64,000 nt of DNA from Maritimibacter sp. HL-12 (lineage in GTDB: Bacteria > Pseudomonadota > Alphaproteobacteria > Rhodobacterales > Rhodobacteraceae): the NCBI RefSeq assembly GCF_900177545.1, contig NZ_FXBQ01000001.1, positions 3,194,163 to 3,258,162 on the forward strand, written 5' to 3'. This document shows, in pieces, positions 42,859-52,351 of this stretch. The notes beneath the pieces were generated by a model that was not told the DNA's origin, made no database searches, and was given only the letters and a program-made list of their open reading frames with translations. The position numbers and the translations under genes were made by a program. Every line of letters starts with the position of its first letter. Position 1 is the stretch's first letter.

Positions 42859-44148
42859 TCAGAACAGAAGGTTGGGGAGGAACAGCGCGATGATCGGGAA
42901 GGCGGTGAGCACGACCACGGCGAACAGGTGGATCATCCAGTAGGGCACCGTGGCCTTGGCGACCCGGCCGAGGCTGATCTCGTTGTTGGTCAGGCTGGAG
43001 AGCACCGAGAGGTTGAGCCCGACAGGTGGCGTCACCTGGCCGATCTCGATCACGATGGTGATCAGCACGCCGATCCAGATCGGATCGAAGCCCAGGCCGG
43101 TGAGCAGCGGAAAGACAACCGGTAGCGTCATGATCATCAGCGACAGCCCGTCGAAGAAACAGCCGAGGATCAGGTAGACCAGCACCACGATCAACAGGAT
43201 GCTGTAGCGGTCGAACCCGCTTTCGGCGACCAGGTTGAGGATCTGCTGCGGCACGCCGAGAATGCTCACCGACTGGGCAAGGATGGTGGCACCGAGCACC
43301 ACGAAGCCGATGGCAGCGAACAGAAGCGTGGAATGGAAGATCGCGTCGAGCAGCTTGCGAAAGGTCAGATCGCCCCAGATCGACGAGATGATCGCGGCCA
43401 GCAGCACGCCGATCCCGGCGGCTTCGGTGGGCGTGGCGATGCCGCCGATGATGCTGCCGATCACCGCCAGAACCAGCACCAGCAGGGGCCAGACCTGGCC
43501 GAAACCGCGGATGATCGCAAGGAGCGGCAGAGCGCGCGCGTCATGCGGGGCGAGGTGCGGATTGCGCAGGGATCGCACGAAGATATAGGCCATGAACATC
43601 GCCCCGATCATCAGCCCGGGCAGGATGCCGGCCACGAAAAGCCGCCCGATCGAGGTCTCAGTAAGTGCGCCGAAGATCAGGAACGACAGGCTGGGCGGGA
43701 TCAGCAGCCCCAGCGTGCCGCCGCCGGCGAGGCTGCCCACGATCATGTTCTTGTCGTAGCCGCGGCGTGTCATCTCCGGGTAGGCGACAGAACCCACCGC
43801 GGCAGCGGTCGACAGGCTCGACCCGCTGACCGCGCCGAACAGGGTGCAGACTGCGATATTGGTGTGCAGAAGCCCGCCGGGCACCCGGCGAAACACCGGC
43901 GCGAAGGCGGTATAGGCCCGGCTGCTCACGCCGCTGCGCAGGAGGATTTCGCCCAGGAGGATGAACAAGGGCACCGCGCTGAGGGTGAAGGAATTGAACA
44001 CGCTCCAGATCGCGTCGACCGCAAGCGAGGTCGCGCCGTTGGAATAGACGTGCAGGAGGGCAAGGCCGGTCAGCCCGAGCGCCGCGCCGAGCGCCACCCC
44101 GGTCGAGGCGCTCACCACCATGATCCCGATCAGGTTTGCCCAGAACAT
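42859..44148 (-). CDS. TRAP transporter large permease (DctM)
   Basis: The 429-residue membrane protein has about 12 hydrophobic segments. It shows the DctM patterns PLFILLGEILLRSGVSSRAY near the N-terminus, GAVSGSSLSTAAAVGSVAYPEM in the middle, and TPPVGLNLSVLS late. It forms the sodium-coupled translocation channel of a tripartite ATP-independent periplasmic transporter. Its start lies three bases from the small permease's end. The substrate is set by the DctP protein, and is not readable here. Confidence 0.95.
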   Translation of the reverse strand: MFWANLIGIMVVSASTGVALGAALGLTGLALLHVYSNGATSLAVDAIWSVFNSFTLSAVPLFILLGEILLRSGVSSRAYTAFAPVFRRVPGGLLHTNIAVCTLFGAVSGSSLSTAAAVGSVAYPEMTRRGYDKNMIVGSLAGGGTLGLLIPPSLSFLIFGALTETSIGRLFVAGILPGLMIGAMFMAYIFVRSLRNPHLAPHDARALPLLAIIRGFGQVWPLLVLVLAVIGSIIGGIATPTEAAGIGVLLAAIISSIWGDLTFRKLLDAIFHSTLLFAAIGFVVLGATILAQSVSILGVPQQILNLVAESGFDRYSILLIVVLVYLILGCFFDGLSLMIMTLPVVFPLLTGLGFDPIWIGVLITIVIEIGQVTPPVGLNLSVLSSLTNNEISLGRVAKATVPYWMIHLFAVVVLTAFPIIALFLPNLLF

Positions 44149-44151
44149 GTT

Positions 44152-44697
44152 TCAGCCGTCCTTCTTTACCGGCGCGATGGGCGTCAGATCTTCAAGACTG
44201 CCATGGCGTTCGGCGTCGAGCAGGCCGAGGAGACGGGCGAGATAGATCACAAATGTCAGCCCGACCGAAAGCGGCAGGACCGCCATCCAGGGATAGAGCA
44301 GGAGCCGCGCGGTCTCGGTTTTCAGCCCGCGCTTCCAGGCGAACTCGAACCACGGGATGCTCTCGAACAGGATCCAGCCGAAGAAGGTCACCCCCACCAG
44401 CATCGCCGCGATGCGCAGCGCGGTGTCGAAGCGGTCCTTCAGGGCATCGGCGACGATCGACACCCGCACGTGCTGCGAGCGCAGCGTGACCAGCGGCAGG
44501 CCGAGAAACAACACCGCACTCAGCATCAGCCCGACGACATCCTCGGTGATGTGCAAGGGCGTATTGAAGAAACGCCGCATGACCACGCCGGTGACGATGA
44601 TCGCGACGATCCCGACCATCGCGAGCGACGCGAGCACGGCCATCGCAAGGGCCAGGCCTTCCAGCCCTTGCGCGAGGTATCTGCGGACCGACCGCAT
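44152..44697 (-). CDS. TRAP transporter small permease (DctQ)
   Basis: The 181-residue protein has four hydrophobic segments, as DctQ proteins do. It has the conserved GVVMRRFFNTPLHITEDVVGLMLSAVLFLGLP stretch between helices one and two, and SQHVRVSIVAD following. It associates with DctM in the inner membrane. It lies nine bases downstream of the periplasmic protein gene and directly upstream of dctM on the same strand. Confidence 0.93.
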   Translation of the reverse strand: MRSVRRYLAQGLEGLALAMAVLASLAMVGIVAIIVTGVVMRRFFNTPLHITEDVVGLMLSAVLFLGLPLVTLRSQHVRVSIVADALKDRFDTALRIAAMLVGVTFFGWILFESIPWFEFAWKRGLKTETARLLLYPWMAVLPLSVGLTFVIYLARLLGLLDAERHGSLEDLTPIAPVKKDG

Positions 44698-44706
44698 CGG
44701 CGCGGA

Positions 44707-45720
44707 TCAGCGCCCGAGTGCAGTCAGAACACGCTCGCGATACTCCATCGCGTTGCCGCCGGCTTCCTCGGCCAGCATCGCCCAGGTTTCCGACACCGCG
44801 TCGAGGAACAGCGCGCGGTCGGACTCGGGGAAGTCTTCGCCCCAGGTCACGCCCATCTCGGAGAGCTTTTCACGGGCTTCGAGTTCGAGCTCGAGATCCT
44901 TGTCATACTGGTTGGTGCGCGCCCAGAGCGCGTCGGCGGCGGTGACGATGGCATCGCGGATCTCGGGATCGGTCGCCTCCCACTTGTCGGTGGCAACGCC
45001 GAGCGAATAGGGCGCGGAGGCCATCGGGTAGAGGAAGGAGGCGTAGCTCGTCACCTCCTGCAGCGAGATCGTGTGGGCGTAGAGCGCCGGGTAGAGCGCG
45101 CAATCGACCACGCCGGTCTTGAGCGCGACGTAGGTTTCTTCCTGCGGAATGATCTGCGCGGACACGCCGAGGTTGGTGAAGGTCTCGACCTGCTCGCGCG
45201 CCCAGACCCGCAGCTTGATGCCCTCGAGGTCCGCAAGCGTGTTCACCGGCTCGTCGGCGCAGAACACCGAGACCGACAGCGTCGGGATCGCGACGAATCC
45301 CACCGTTGTCACGCCCCAGTCATTGTATTCCTCGGTGTAGATCTCCTGCGCCACCGGCAGAACCGCCTTGAGTTCCTCGACCGTGCTGATCGCGCCCTGC
45401 ACGAAGACCGAGCTCAGCGCCGGCGCGTCGCGGCCGAGGTAGTTCGACCACATCAGGCTCATCTCCACCGCGCCGCGCGGCAGAACGCGCAACAGATCGG
45501 TGTTCTTGATGCCGAGCGAGCCGCCGGGGTAGTGGGTGAGGGTGAAATCCTTGTCGGCCAGCGCCGCGTTCACATCGTCGGTGAATTGTTGGATCTGCGC
45601 CGATTCCGGTCGGGTTTCGGGCAGGAAGTTGTTCAGGCGCCAGTCTTCGGCGGTGGCGGCGGGTGCCACGAGGCCGGTCAGCGCGGCGCCGAGGGCTGCG
45701 GTTTTCAGGGTTGGTTTCAT
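44707..45720 (-). CDS. TRAP transporter periplasmic substrate-binding protein (DctP)
   Basis: The 337-residue protein has a signal peptide (MKPTLKTAALGAALTGLVAPAATA). Its mature part begins EDWRLNNFLPETRPESAQIQQFTDDVNA, typical of the DctP/TAXI-unlike SBP family. The substrate-clamping Arg is most likely in the LEGIKLRVWAREQ block, and VVDCALYPALYAHTISLQEV provides the opposite lobe. The substrates of DctP proteins are usually organic acids, and context here hints at a sulfur or amino acid compound. The operon order is PLP enzyme, dctP, dctQ, dctM, osmC. Confidence 0.93.
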   Translation of the reverse strand: MKPTLKTAALGAALTGLVAPAATAEDWRLNNFLPETRPESAQIQQFTDDVNAALADKDFTLTHYPGGSLGIKNTDLLRVLPRGAVEMSLMWSNYLGRDAPALSSVFVQGAISTVEELKAVLPVAQEIYTEEYNDWGVTTVGFVAIPTLSVSVFCADEPVNTLADLEGIKLRVWAREQVETFTNLGVSAQIIPQEETYVALKTGVVDCALYPALYAHTISLQEVTSYASFLYPMASAPYSLGVATDKWEATDPEIRDAIVTAADALWARTNQYDKDLELELEAREKLSEMGVTWGEDFPESDRALFLDAVSETWAMLAEEAGGNAMEYRERVLTALGR

Positions 45721-45773
45721 GGTGTCTCTCCTGTTGGTCGGGCGTTTTGCCCTGTTCTTGTCGAGATGGCGGA

Positions 45774-47216
45774 TCAGGTCGCGCCCGCAATCTCCCGGTT
45801 CATCACGTGGTCCGGTGTCTCCGCGCCCCAGGCCCGGGCAAGGCTTGAGACGGACTCAAGAATCTCGCGCACCGTATTGTCTGTCATCAGAACACTGAAG
45901 TTCAATCGCACGAAACCGGGTTTTTCCTCGTCGTGCCCGTCGAGGATGCGCGCGCGCAGGGCGGCGGAGCGGTCCGGGTCGATCGCGAGAAGGTGGTGGG
46001 CGTAGGGTCCGGCGCAGGCACAGCCGCCGCGTGCCTGGACGCCGTAGGTCTGCGAGAGCGCGCGGGTGAAATCGGCCGGGTCGATCCCGAGATCGGCGCG
46101 CGGCACGAAGGAAAAGATCGGCAGCCGGTCGCGGTGCTCTGGGGCCAGCAGGCCGACGTGGGGGTCGTTGCTCCAGGCCGCGAAGGCGCGCGCCGCCATT
46201 TCGCGGTTGCGCGCCGTGATCGCGTCCTGGCCGATGACGTCCTTCACGATCATCACAAGGGCGGCGCGGATATCGCCAAGGATGTTCGGCGTGCCGCCCT
46301 CTTCGCGGTGTTCGAGATCGCCGAGGTAGTCGTGGCGGGTATCGTTGACGAAGGCGACGGTGCCACCGCCGCTGCGGTAGGGGCGGCGGCTGTGCACCGC
46401 GTCGCGGCGCAGGATCAGCACACCGCTGGCCCCCGGCCCGCCGATGAACTTGTGCGCGGAAAACACGATTGCGTCGATCTCGCTGCCCTCTGGCGACATC
46501 GTCATCGGCAGGTAGGGTGCCCCGGCGGCGTAGTCCCAGACCATTGTTGCGCCGTGGCGTTTCACCAGCGCGGTGGTCGCGGGCACGTCGGCGAGAATGC
46601 CGGTGACGTTGGAGGCGGCGCTCATCGCGACGATCAGCCGGGCCGTGCCCGCGGCTTGCGCGAGCCGGGCCTCCAGCACCGCGAGGTCTGGCCCGCCCTC
46701 GGCGGCCTCCGGGATGGTCTCGACCTCGGCACCGCTCTCGCGCCACGGCAGGATGTTGGAATGATGTTCGTAAGGGCCGGTGAACACCCGCACCGGCTCG
46801 CCCCGCGCGATGGCCTCGGTCACCCCGAGGAGGTGGACAAGCTGGTTCAGCCCGGCGGTTGCGCCACTGCCCGAAAAGATCACCGCATGATCCTCGGCGC
46901 GCGCGCCGCAAGCCCGCGCAATGGTGGCGCGCGCCGCTTCCCGCAATCCGGTGGTGAACGATCCGCAGAACGAGCTTTCGGTATGGCTGTTGGCGTAGAA
47001 CGGCAGAACCTCGTCGAGCATGAAGCTCTCGATCTGCTTCAGCGCGCGCCCCGAAGCGACGTAGTCGGCGTAGATCAACTTGCGCGGCCCCGAGGTGGTG
47101 TCGATCCGCGCGTCATGGCCGACGAGCCCGGCGCGCAGGGCCGCGATCGGGTCGGGTTCCGCGCGCAGGGTGGCTTCGAACCTCTCAAGGGGCGTGGCTG
47201 AAGAGTGTTCAGGCAT
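45774..47216 (-). CDS. Class V aminotransferase / cysteine desulfurase-like PLP enzyme
   Basis: The 480-residue protein has the aminotransferase class V fold. The PLP Lys lies in VFSAHKFIGGPGASGVLILRR, the phosphate-binding FSGSGATAGLNQLVHLL sits early, and the mobile loop GGCACAGPYAHHLLAID has the paired cysteines of a desulfurase/selenocysteine lyase-like subgroup. It is first in the operon with the TRAP transporter and osmC. I start at 47216 (MPEHSSATP), as upstream codons in the same frame overlap the divergent promoter region. Release of sulfur or selenium from an imported amino acid is a reasonable but unproved role. Confidence 0.85.
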   Translation of the reverse strand: MPEHSSATPLERFEATLRAEPDPIAALRAGLVGHDARIDTTSGPRKLIYADYVASGRALKQIESFMLDEVLPFYANSHTESSFCGSFTTGLREAARATIARACGARAEDHAVIFSGSGATAGLNQLVHLLGVTEAIARGEPVRVFTGPYEHHSNILPWRESGAEVETIPEAAEGGPDLAVLEARLAQAAGTARLIVAMSAASNVTGILADVPATTALVKRHGATMVWDYAAGAPYLPMTMSPEGSEIDAIVFSAHKFIGGPGASGVLILRRDAVHSRRPYRSGGGTVAFVNDTRHDYLGDLEHREEGGTPNILGDIRAALVMIVKDVIGQDAITARNREMAARAFAAWSNDPHVGLLAPEHRDRLPIFSFVPRADLGIDPADFTRALSQTYGVQARGGCACAGPYAHHLLAIDPDRSAALRARILDGHDEEKPGFVRLNFSVLMTDNTVREILESVSSLARAWGAETPDHVMNREIAGAT

Positions 47217-47384
47217 CGTGCCGTCCGTTTTCCGTTTTCTGGTTTGCCTTGTCGAGATAGCACGGAGATTGCGGGAAAAACTCACAGAAATTCTTGATGA
47301 ATGGCAATATGTTGTGATTAATGAACGAAGAAAATCCTAGTTCATCTATCAAACCCAAACATGCAACCAACCGGAGGGCTGAAC

Positions 47385-47852
47385 TTGAGCGTGGACAGGA
47401 TCGACCGCAAGATCATGAGCGAACTGCACAACGACGCCTCGCTCGCGCAGCGCGAACTGGCCGACCGGATCGGGCTGTCGCAAAACGCACTGTGGCGGCG
47501 GCTCAAGCGGCTGGAGGCCGACGGGCTGATCCTTGGCAGCAAGGCGCAGGTCAACCTTGCCGCGATGGGCTATGATCTGACCGTGTTCGTGATGGTGCAG
47601 ACCCGCAACCATTCGATGGAATGGGCGAAGGTGTTTCGCGACCACGTCGCGGGCATCCCCGAGGTGGTCGAGATGCACCGCATCGGCGGGGAATGGGATT
47701 ACATGCTGAAGATCGTCACCAAGGGCATGGCCGGCTACGACAAGGTCTATCAGCGCCTGACCACGGGGGCGGAACTGGAACGCGTGACCGGGTATTTCTC
47801 GATGGAAACCATGCTTGAGAACCGGCTGCCGAACCTGCTCGACATCGGCTGA
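47385..47852 (+). CDS. Lrp/AsnC-family transcriptional regulator
   Basis: The protein of about 155 residues has an N-terminal HTH (DASLAQRELADRIGLSQNALWRRLKRLEADGLI) and a C-terminal RAM ligand-binding domain (TVFVMVQTRN...GEWDYMLKIV). I take TTG at 47385 because GGAGGG sits six bases before it. An ATG at 47361 is in frame but has no ribosome site. It is divergent from the class V PLP enzyme operon, whose 168-base shared promoter region is AT-rich, so it probably controls that operon and responds to an amino acid. Confidence 0.9.
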   Translation: MSVDRIDRKIMSELHNDASLAQRELADRIGLSQNALWRRLKRLEADGLILGSKAQVNLAAMGYDLTVFVMVQTRNHSMEWAKVFRDHVAGIPEVVEMHRIGGEWDYMLKIVTKGMAGYDKVYQRLTTGAELERVTGYFSMETMLENRLPNLLDIG

Positions 47853-48044
47853 GGCAGCACTCGGACAGAATCGCCAAGTGATCCGCCGGCATCTGGTGCC
47901 CTGACGCAGGCCAGGTGTCGTGTCGGCACGAAGGGCTTGATCGAAAGGGAAAGGCGGGCGATCCTGCCAACTGGAGGCGGACCGCTCGCGGATGATGTCC
48001 GGGCTCGCCAATCATGGCCAGGGCAGACTCTCCGGAGGGGTAAC

Positions 48045-49220
48045 TTGGACGACACCTCAGACGCCACCTGGGCAACTGCCTCGCCGGATCTTCGCCCGCG
48101 CCCCGATAGCGAGGTGGGCTGGTGGTTCCTGCAGGGCAGGGTGGCTCTCCCCGACAAAAGTTCCGTTCATGTGATGGTCGCGTTCTTCCAGGTCCACGCG
48201 CAGGATGGCAGGGATCGCGCCGACATGCTCCTGTTGCACGCCTTGCCCTCGCGGCCGGGCGCGCCGCCCCTTGTCGTCAGTCGGGTGACGCCCGGACTGG
48301 CCCGCATGCACGAGACTATCGCCCATCGCCTCGCGGGTCACGTTCTGCCCGGTCCCCTGGCGCGGCTCATCGTGCGTCGGCACACGGTGGTGATGTCGCA
48401 AAGGGCGCGGCTCGACGGGGTCGAGACCTTCGATGACCACGCCGAGGTTGCGCCGATAGGGCTCGATATCCGCTGGCGCGATTTCGCGCTGGCCGATGCG
48501 CCCGACGGCAGCCTGACGCTGACGATGCCCGTTGACACCGAGGGCACCCGCCTCACCTTGAGCTTGCGCCCCGAACGCCCGTGGATGGAAGATCACGGGC
48601 ACCGACTCGATCCGAGGAACCAGCCTGACTATGCCTACCTGTGCTGCCCGCGCCTGTCGGCCACGGGCAGCCTCGGCGATCAGCCGGCGCAGGGAACGCT
48701 CTGGATGGACCGGCAATGGGGCGGTTTCGAGAACTGGTTCTTCCTGCGCAGACGCCGCCAGGTCCGACTGGTCGGCTGGCATTGGACGGGGCTGTCGCTC
48801 GACAACGGGCACGACTTCCTGACCTGGCGGCGGATGGTGGTTGGTGATCGCCGTCAGAATGACTGCTATGTCGTCCGCTTCGATGATGACGGTGTCGCGA
48901 TGATCGAGGGGCAACTCGAGCCCTTGCCCGCGCCCCCCTGGATCAGCCCGCGCAGCGGCATCGGTTACCCGCTCAGGCATCGGCTGGTGCTGCCCGAGCT
49001 GGCGGGCGAGATCGAGATAAGGCCGGTGATCGACGACCAGGAAATCCCGGTCTTCGGCGTGCCGTCGATCTGGGAAGGAGCGGTGACCGCGCGCGGCCGC
49101 CTCGAAGGGCAAGAGGTGACCGGGCACGGTCGGCTGGAACTCTATGGCCACGGCTACGCGACCTCGTTCGGCGATTATCTGCGCCAGCAAATGCGCCACC
49201 GGCTGCGTCGCCGCGGCTGA
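48045..49220 (+). CDS. CrtC/AttH-like lipocalin-fold protein
   Basis: The roughly 391-residue protein resembles the AttH/CrtC family, with two lipocalin-like beta domains. Typical pieces are VGWWFLQGRVAL near the start, TLWMDRQWGGFENWFFL in the middle (the W.D.QWG motif), and GHGRLELYGHGYATSFG near the end. CrtC is a carotenoid 1,2-hydratase; AttH-type proteins have other or unknown roles, and no carotenoid genes are nearby, so hydratase activity is not assumed. I start at a TTG at 48045, where GGAGGGG precedes by four bases; the frame is open to a TTG at 47937 without that site. Confidence 0.7.
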   Translation: MDDTSDATWATASPDLRPRPDSEVGWWFLQGRVALPDKSSVHVMVAFFQVHAQDGRDRADMLLLHALPSRPGAPPLVVSRVTPGLARMHETIAHRLAGHVLPGPLARLIVRRHTVVMSQRARLDGVETFDDHAEVAPIGLDIRWRDFALADAPDGSLTLTMPVDTEGTRLTLSLRPERPWMEDHGHRLDPRNQPDYAYLCCPRLSATGSLGDQPAQGTLWMDRQWGGFENWFFLRRRRQVRLVGWHWTGLSLDNGHDFLTWRRMVVGDRRQNDCYVVRFDDDGVAMIEGQLEPLPAPPWISPRSGIGYPLRHRLVLPELAGEIEIRPVIDDQEIPVFGVPSIWEGAVTARGRLEGQEVTGHGRLELYGHGYATSFGDYLRQQMRHRLRRRG

Positions 49221-49404
49221 CGCGCCCTTGCGGGAAGAACGGACCAGCGCCGTGCCGGCAAAGGAGTGGCCCGGCGAGCGCGTTTGCGACCGGGCCTGTT
49301 GCGAACGACCTGCAACATGGAATTCCGGGAACCGCGCATCGCCCACGTGTTTCGTCGCGCACCGGGAACCGCCGACCGGGACATCGGCTGGGGCGGCGCT
49401 CGGG

Positions 49405-50397
49405 TTATGAGCCCACCGGTTCCGTCAGCAGGTAGCAGGCGGCCGCGCCGGTGGCGGTCGGGGTTTGCGCGGGCGGGTCGCCCCTGCAGATGTCCATCAC
49501 GTGCGGGCAGCGCGGGTGGAAGGTGCAGCCCGACGGCGGGTTGATCGGGTTCGGGATCTCCCCCGTCACCGGCGTGCGGCGGCGGCCCGACAGGGCCAGA
49601 TCGGGCACCGCGTCGAGCAGCATCCTCGTGTAGGGGTGCTGCGGATCGGTGAACAGCCGCTTGCTGTCGGCCACCTCCACGATCCGGCCGAGATAAAGCA
49701 CGCCGATCCGGTTGGCCATGTGGCGCACGACGCTCAGATCGTGGCTGATCAACAGGTAGGTGAGGCCGAACTCGTCCTGAAGATCGCGCATCAGGTTGAG
49801 GATCTGCGCCTGCACCGAGACATCGAGCGCCGAGGTCGGCTCGTCGCAGACGATGAATTCCGGTTTCGACGACAGCGCCCGGGCGATGGCGATGCGCTGG
49901 CGTTGGCCGCCGGAAAACTCGTGCGGGAACTTGCCCGCGTCGGTGGCCGAAAGCCCGACAACCTCGAGCAGCCGGGCCACTTCGCGGTGCACGTCGGCAC
50001 CGCTGGCAAGCCCGAAGGTGCGGATCGGTTCGGCGATGATCTCGCCGACCCGCCAGCGTGGGTTGAGGCTGGCGAAGGGGTCTTGAAAAATCATCTGGAA
50101 GCGCCGGCGCAGGTTGCGCATCGCGGTCCCGGATTCAAAGCTCATCGGCTGGCCGTCGAAGGCGATGGTGCCGCGGCTGGGCTTGAGCAGGCCCACGATC
50201 AGCTTGGCGATGGTCGACTTGCCGGAGCCGGACTCGCCCACCAGCGCGAAGGTTTCGCCCCGTTCGATGCCGAAGGTCACGTTATCGACGGCGGTCAGGA
50301 ACTGCTTGTGATCGCGCTCCAGCACCCGGTTGAGCCAGGGCTTCGAGACGTCGAAGGTGCGCGTGAGCCCTTCCACCTGCAAGACGGTGTCAACCAT
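49405..50397 (-). CDS. Oligopeptide/dipeptide ABC transporter ATP-binding protein (OppF/DppF-type)
   Basis: The 330-residue ATPase has Walker A GESGSGKST, signature FSGGQRQRIAIARAL, and Walker B FIVCDEPTSALD. The C-terminal oligopeptide-transporter extension has the cysteine motif CTFHPRCPHVMDICRGDPP, which is associated with an iron-sulfur cluster in Opp/Dpp ATPases. It overlaps the other ATPase gene by eight bases. It is the last gene of a five-gene uptake operon on the minus strand. Confidence 0.93.
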   Translation of the reverse strand: MVDTVLQVEGLTRTFDVSKPWLNRVLERDHKQFLTAVDNVTFGIERGETFALVGESGSGKSTIAKLIVGLLKPSRGTIAFDGQPMSFESGTAMRNLRRRFQMIFQDPFASLNPRWRVGEIIAEPIRTFGLASGADVHREVARLLEVVGLSATDAGKFPHEFSGGQRQRIAIARALSSKPEFIVCDEPTSALDVSVQAQILNLMRDLQDEFGLTYLLISHDLSVVRHMANRIGVLYLGRIVEVADSKRLFTDPQHPYTRMLLDAVPDLALSGRRRTPVTGEIPNPINPPSGCTFHPRCPHVMDICRGDPPAQTPTATGAAACYLLTEPVGS

Positions 50398-51385
50398 GGT
50401 GCACCTCCTCCCTGACGGCCTCGTAGAGCCAGCAGGCCACCTCGCGCTTGCTGCCGCGGGCGATCAGGACCGGCCGGTCATGCCGGCACCGGTCCATGAC
50501 ATGCGGGCAGCGCGGGTTGAAGGGGCAACCTTTTGGAATGGCGTCGAGCCGCGGCATCGAGCCGGGGATCTGGACGAGGCGGGTATCGGTCTGGGTCAAT
50601 GTCGGGATCGAGCCCATCAGCCCTTGGGTGTAGGGATGCTCGGCGGCCTGGATCACGTCGCGCACCGGGCCGATCTCGGCGAGCCGCCCGGCATAAAGCA
50701 CCGCGACGCGGTCGGCGGTTTCGGCGATCACCCCCATGTCGTGGGTGATCAGCATCACCGAGGCACCGCGCTCGGCGCAGATTTCCTTCAGAACGTCGAT
50801 GATCTGGGCCTGCACCGACACGTCGAGCGCGGTGGTCGGCTCGTCGGCGATCACCAGGTCCGGCTCGGCGGCGAGCGCCAGCGCGATCACCACCCGTTGC
50901 CGCATGCCGCCGGAAAAGTGGTGCGGGTAGTCGTCGATCCGCCGCCGCGCGGCAGGGATGCCGACGCGGTCGAGCAGGGCGATGGCGCGTTCGCGCGCCA
51001 CGCGCTCGGTGCAGGAAATATGGGTGCGGATCGTTTCGATCAGCTGCTCGGCCACGGTATAGAGCGGGTTGAGGCTGGTGAGCGGGTCCTGGAACACCAT
51101 GCCGATCCGTTTGCCGCGGATGCGGCGCATCGGCTCGGCGGCGAGATTGTCGATCCGCTCGCCGCGCAGCAGGATTTCACCCCCGGCGATGCGCCCCGGC
51201 GGCTCCAAGAGGCCGATGATCGCGGCCCCGGTCAGCGATTTGCCGGCACCGGATTCGCCCACCATGCCGAGCACCTCGCCCTCGGCGATGTCGAAGGAGA
51301 CATCGTCGATGGCCCGCAGGGTGCCGCGCCGGCTGGGAAACTCCACCACGAGGTTGCGAACGGAGAGAAGCGGTATTTCGGCCAT
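50390..51385 (-). CDS. Oligopeptide/dipeptide ABC transporter ATP-binding protein (OppD/DppD-type)
   Basis: The 331-residue ATPase carries Walker A GESGAGKS, signature HFSGGMRQRVVIALALA, Walker B LVIADEPTTALD and the C-terminal Cys extension CPFNPRCPHVMDRCR. The ATG at 51385 (MAEIPLLS) overlaps the preceding permease stop as TGATG. A much longer open frame continues upstream in the same phase, but it only shadows the permease gene. It is paired with OppF to power import. Confidence 0.93.
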   Translation of the reverse strand: MAEIPLLSVRNLVVEFPSRRGTLRAIDDVSFDIAEGEVLGMVGESGAGKSLTGAAIIGLLEPPGRIAGGEILLRGERIDNLAAEPMRRIRGKRIGMVFQDPLTSLNPLYTVAEQLIETIRTHISCTERVARERAIALLDRVGIPAARRRIDDYPHHFSGGMRQRVVIALALAAEPDLVIADEPTTALDVSVQAQIIDVLKEICAERGASVMLITHDMGVIAETADRVAVLYAGRLAEIGPVRDVIQAAEHPYTQGLMGSIPTLTQTDTRLVQIPGSMPRLDAIPKGCPFNPRCPHVMDRCRHDRPVLIARGSKREVACWLYEAVREEVHHG

Positions 51386-52341
51386 CAGCGAAGCCTCGGG
51401 TTCAGTGCGTCGCGCAGCCAGTCGCCCAGCAGGTTGACCGAGAGCGCCAGCGCCAGCAGCGTGATCGAGGGGAACAGCAGGATCCACCATTCGCCGGAGA
51501 ACAGGAAGCCCTGGCCGATCCGGATCAGGGTGCCGAGGCTTGGCTGGGTCGGCGGCACGCCGACGCCGAGGAAGCTCAGAGTGGCCTCGGCGATGATCGC
51601 CAGCGCCAGCCCGATGGTGGCGATCACCAGCACCGGCCCGAGCACGTTGGGCAGGATGTGGCGCAGCACGATCTTGGCCGGATGCGCGCCGATCACCTTG
51701 GCGGCCTGCACGTATTCCTTGTTTTTCTCGACCATCGTGGCACCGCGCACGACGCGGGCATATTGCACCCAGTCGGACAGGCCGATTGCTACGATCAGCA
51801 CCCAGATCGCCATTTCCTCGCGGTAGGCGGGCGGGATGAAGCCGCGCGCGATGCCGAAGATCAGCAGCGCCAGCAGGATCGAGGGGAAGGTAAGCTGCAC
51901 GTCGGCGAAGCGCATCAGCAGCCCGTCGACCCAGCCGCCGCGGTAGCCCGCCACCAGCCCCGCGGCGATGCCGAGCACCATGGCGAGGATCACCGCGGCA
52001 AAGCCGACGAACAGCGAGATCCGCGCACCATAGAGGATGGTGGAAAACACGTCGCGGCCCTGGTTGTCGGTGCCGAGCCAATAGACGTTGCCGGTAAAGG
52101 CATTCGGCTCCATCGGCGGGGTGAACCCGTCCATCAGGTTGAGCGTTGCGGGATTGAACGGATCGTGAGGCGCGATCAACGGGGCAAAGATCGCGGCAAG
52201 GATGATCAGCACCGAAACCGCGCCGGCCACGATCGCGACCGGTGAATGCCGGAACGACCAGGCGATATCGCTGTCCCACGCGCGGGCGAGGCGTCCGGGG
52301 GTCTTGCCCCGCTCGGTCTGGCTCTGCTCGGTCTGGCTCAT
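51385..52341 (-). CDS. Oligopeptide/dipeptide ABC transporter permease (OppC/DppC-type)
   Basis: The 318-residue inner-membrane protein has an N-terminal cytoplasmic segment, about six membrane spans, and the periplasmic-side GTDNQGRDVFSTILYGARISL block characteristic of OppC/DppC. The ATPase contact loop is EYVQAAKVIGAHPAKIVLRHILPN (EAA-type). It starts 10 bases after the other permease gene. Confidence 0.94.
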   Translation of the reverse strand: MSQTEQSQTERGKTPGRLARAWDSDIAWSFRHSPVAIVAGAVSVLIILAAIFAPLIAPHDPFNPATLNLMDGFTPPMEPNAFTGNVYWLGTDNQGRDVFSTILYGARISLFVGFAAVILAMVLGIAAGLVAGYRGGWVDGLLMRFADVQLTFPSILLALLIFGIARGFIPPAYREEMAIWVLIVAIGLSDWVQYARVVRGATMVEKNKEYVQAAKVIGAHPAKIVLRHILPNVLGPVLVIATIGLALAIIAEATLSFLGVGVPPTQPSLGTLIRIGQGFLFSGEWWILLFPSITLLALALSVNLLGDWLRDALNPRLR

Positions 52342-52351
52342 GACGGTTCCC

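Noticed and set aside
43333-46005. Plus-strand open frame of 890 codons across the TRAP operon
   Set aside because: It runs opposite three clear transporter genes, and its translation is low-complexity Asp/His/Gln/Arg-rich sequence.
51386-52279. Upstream extension of the OppD-type frame over the permease gene
   Set aside because: The extension has no similarity to ATPases, and the ATG at 51385 gives the normal N-terminus with a TGATG overlap.
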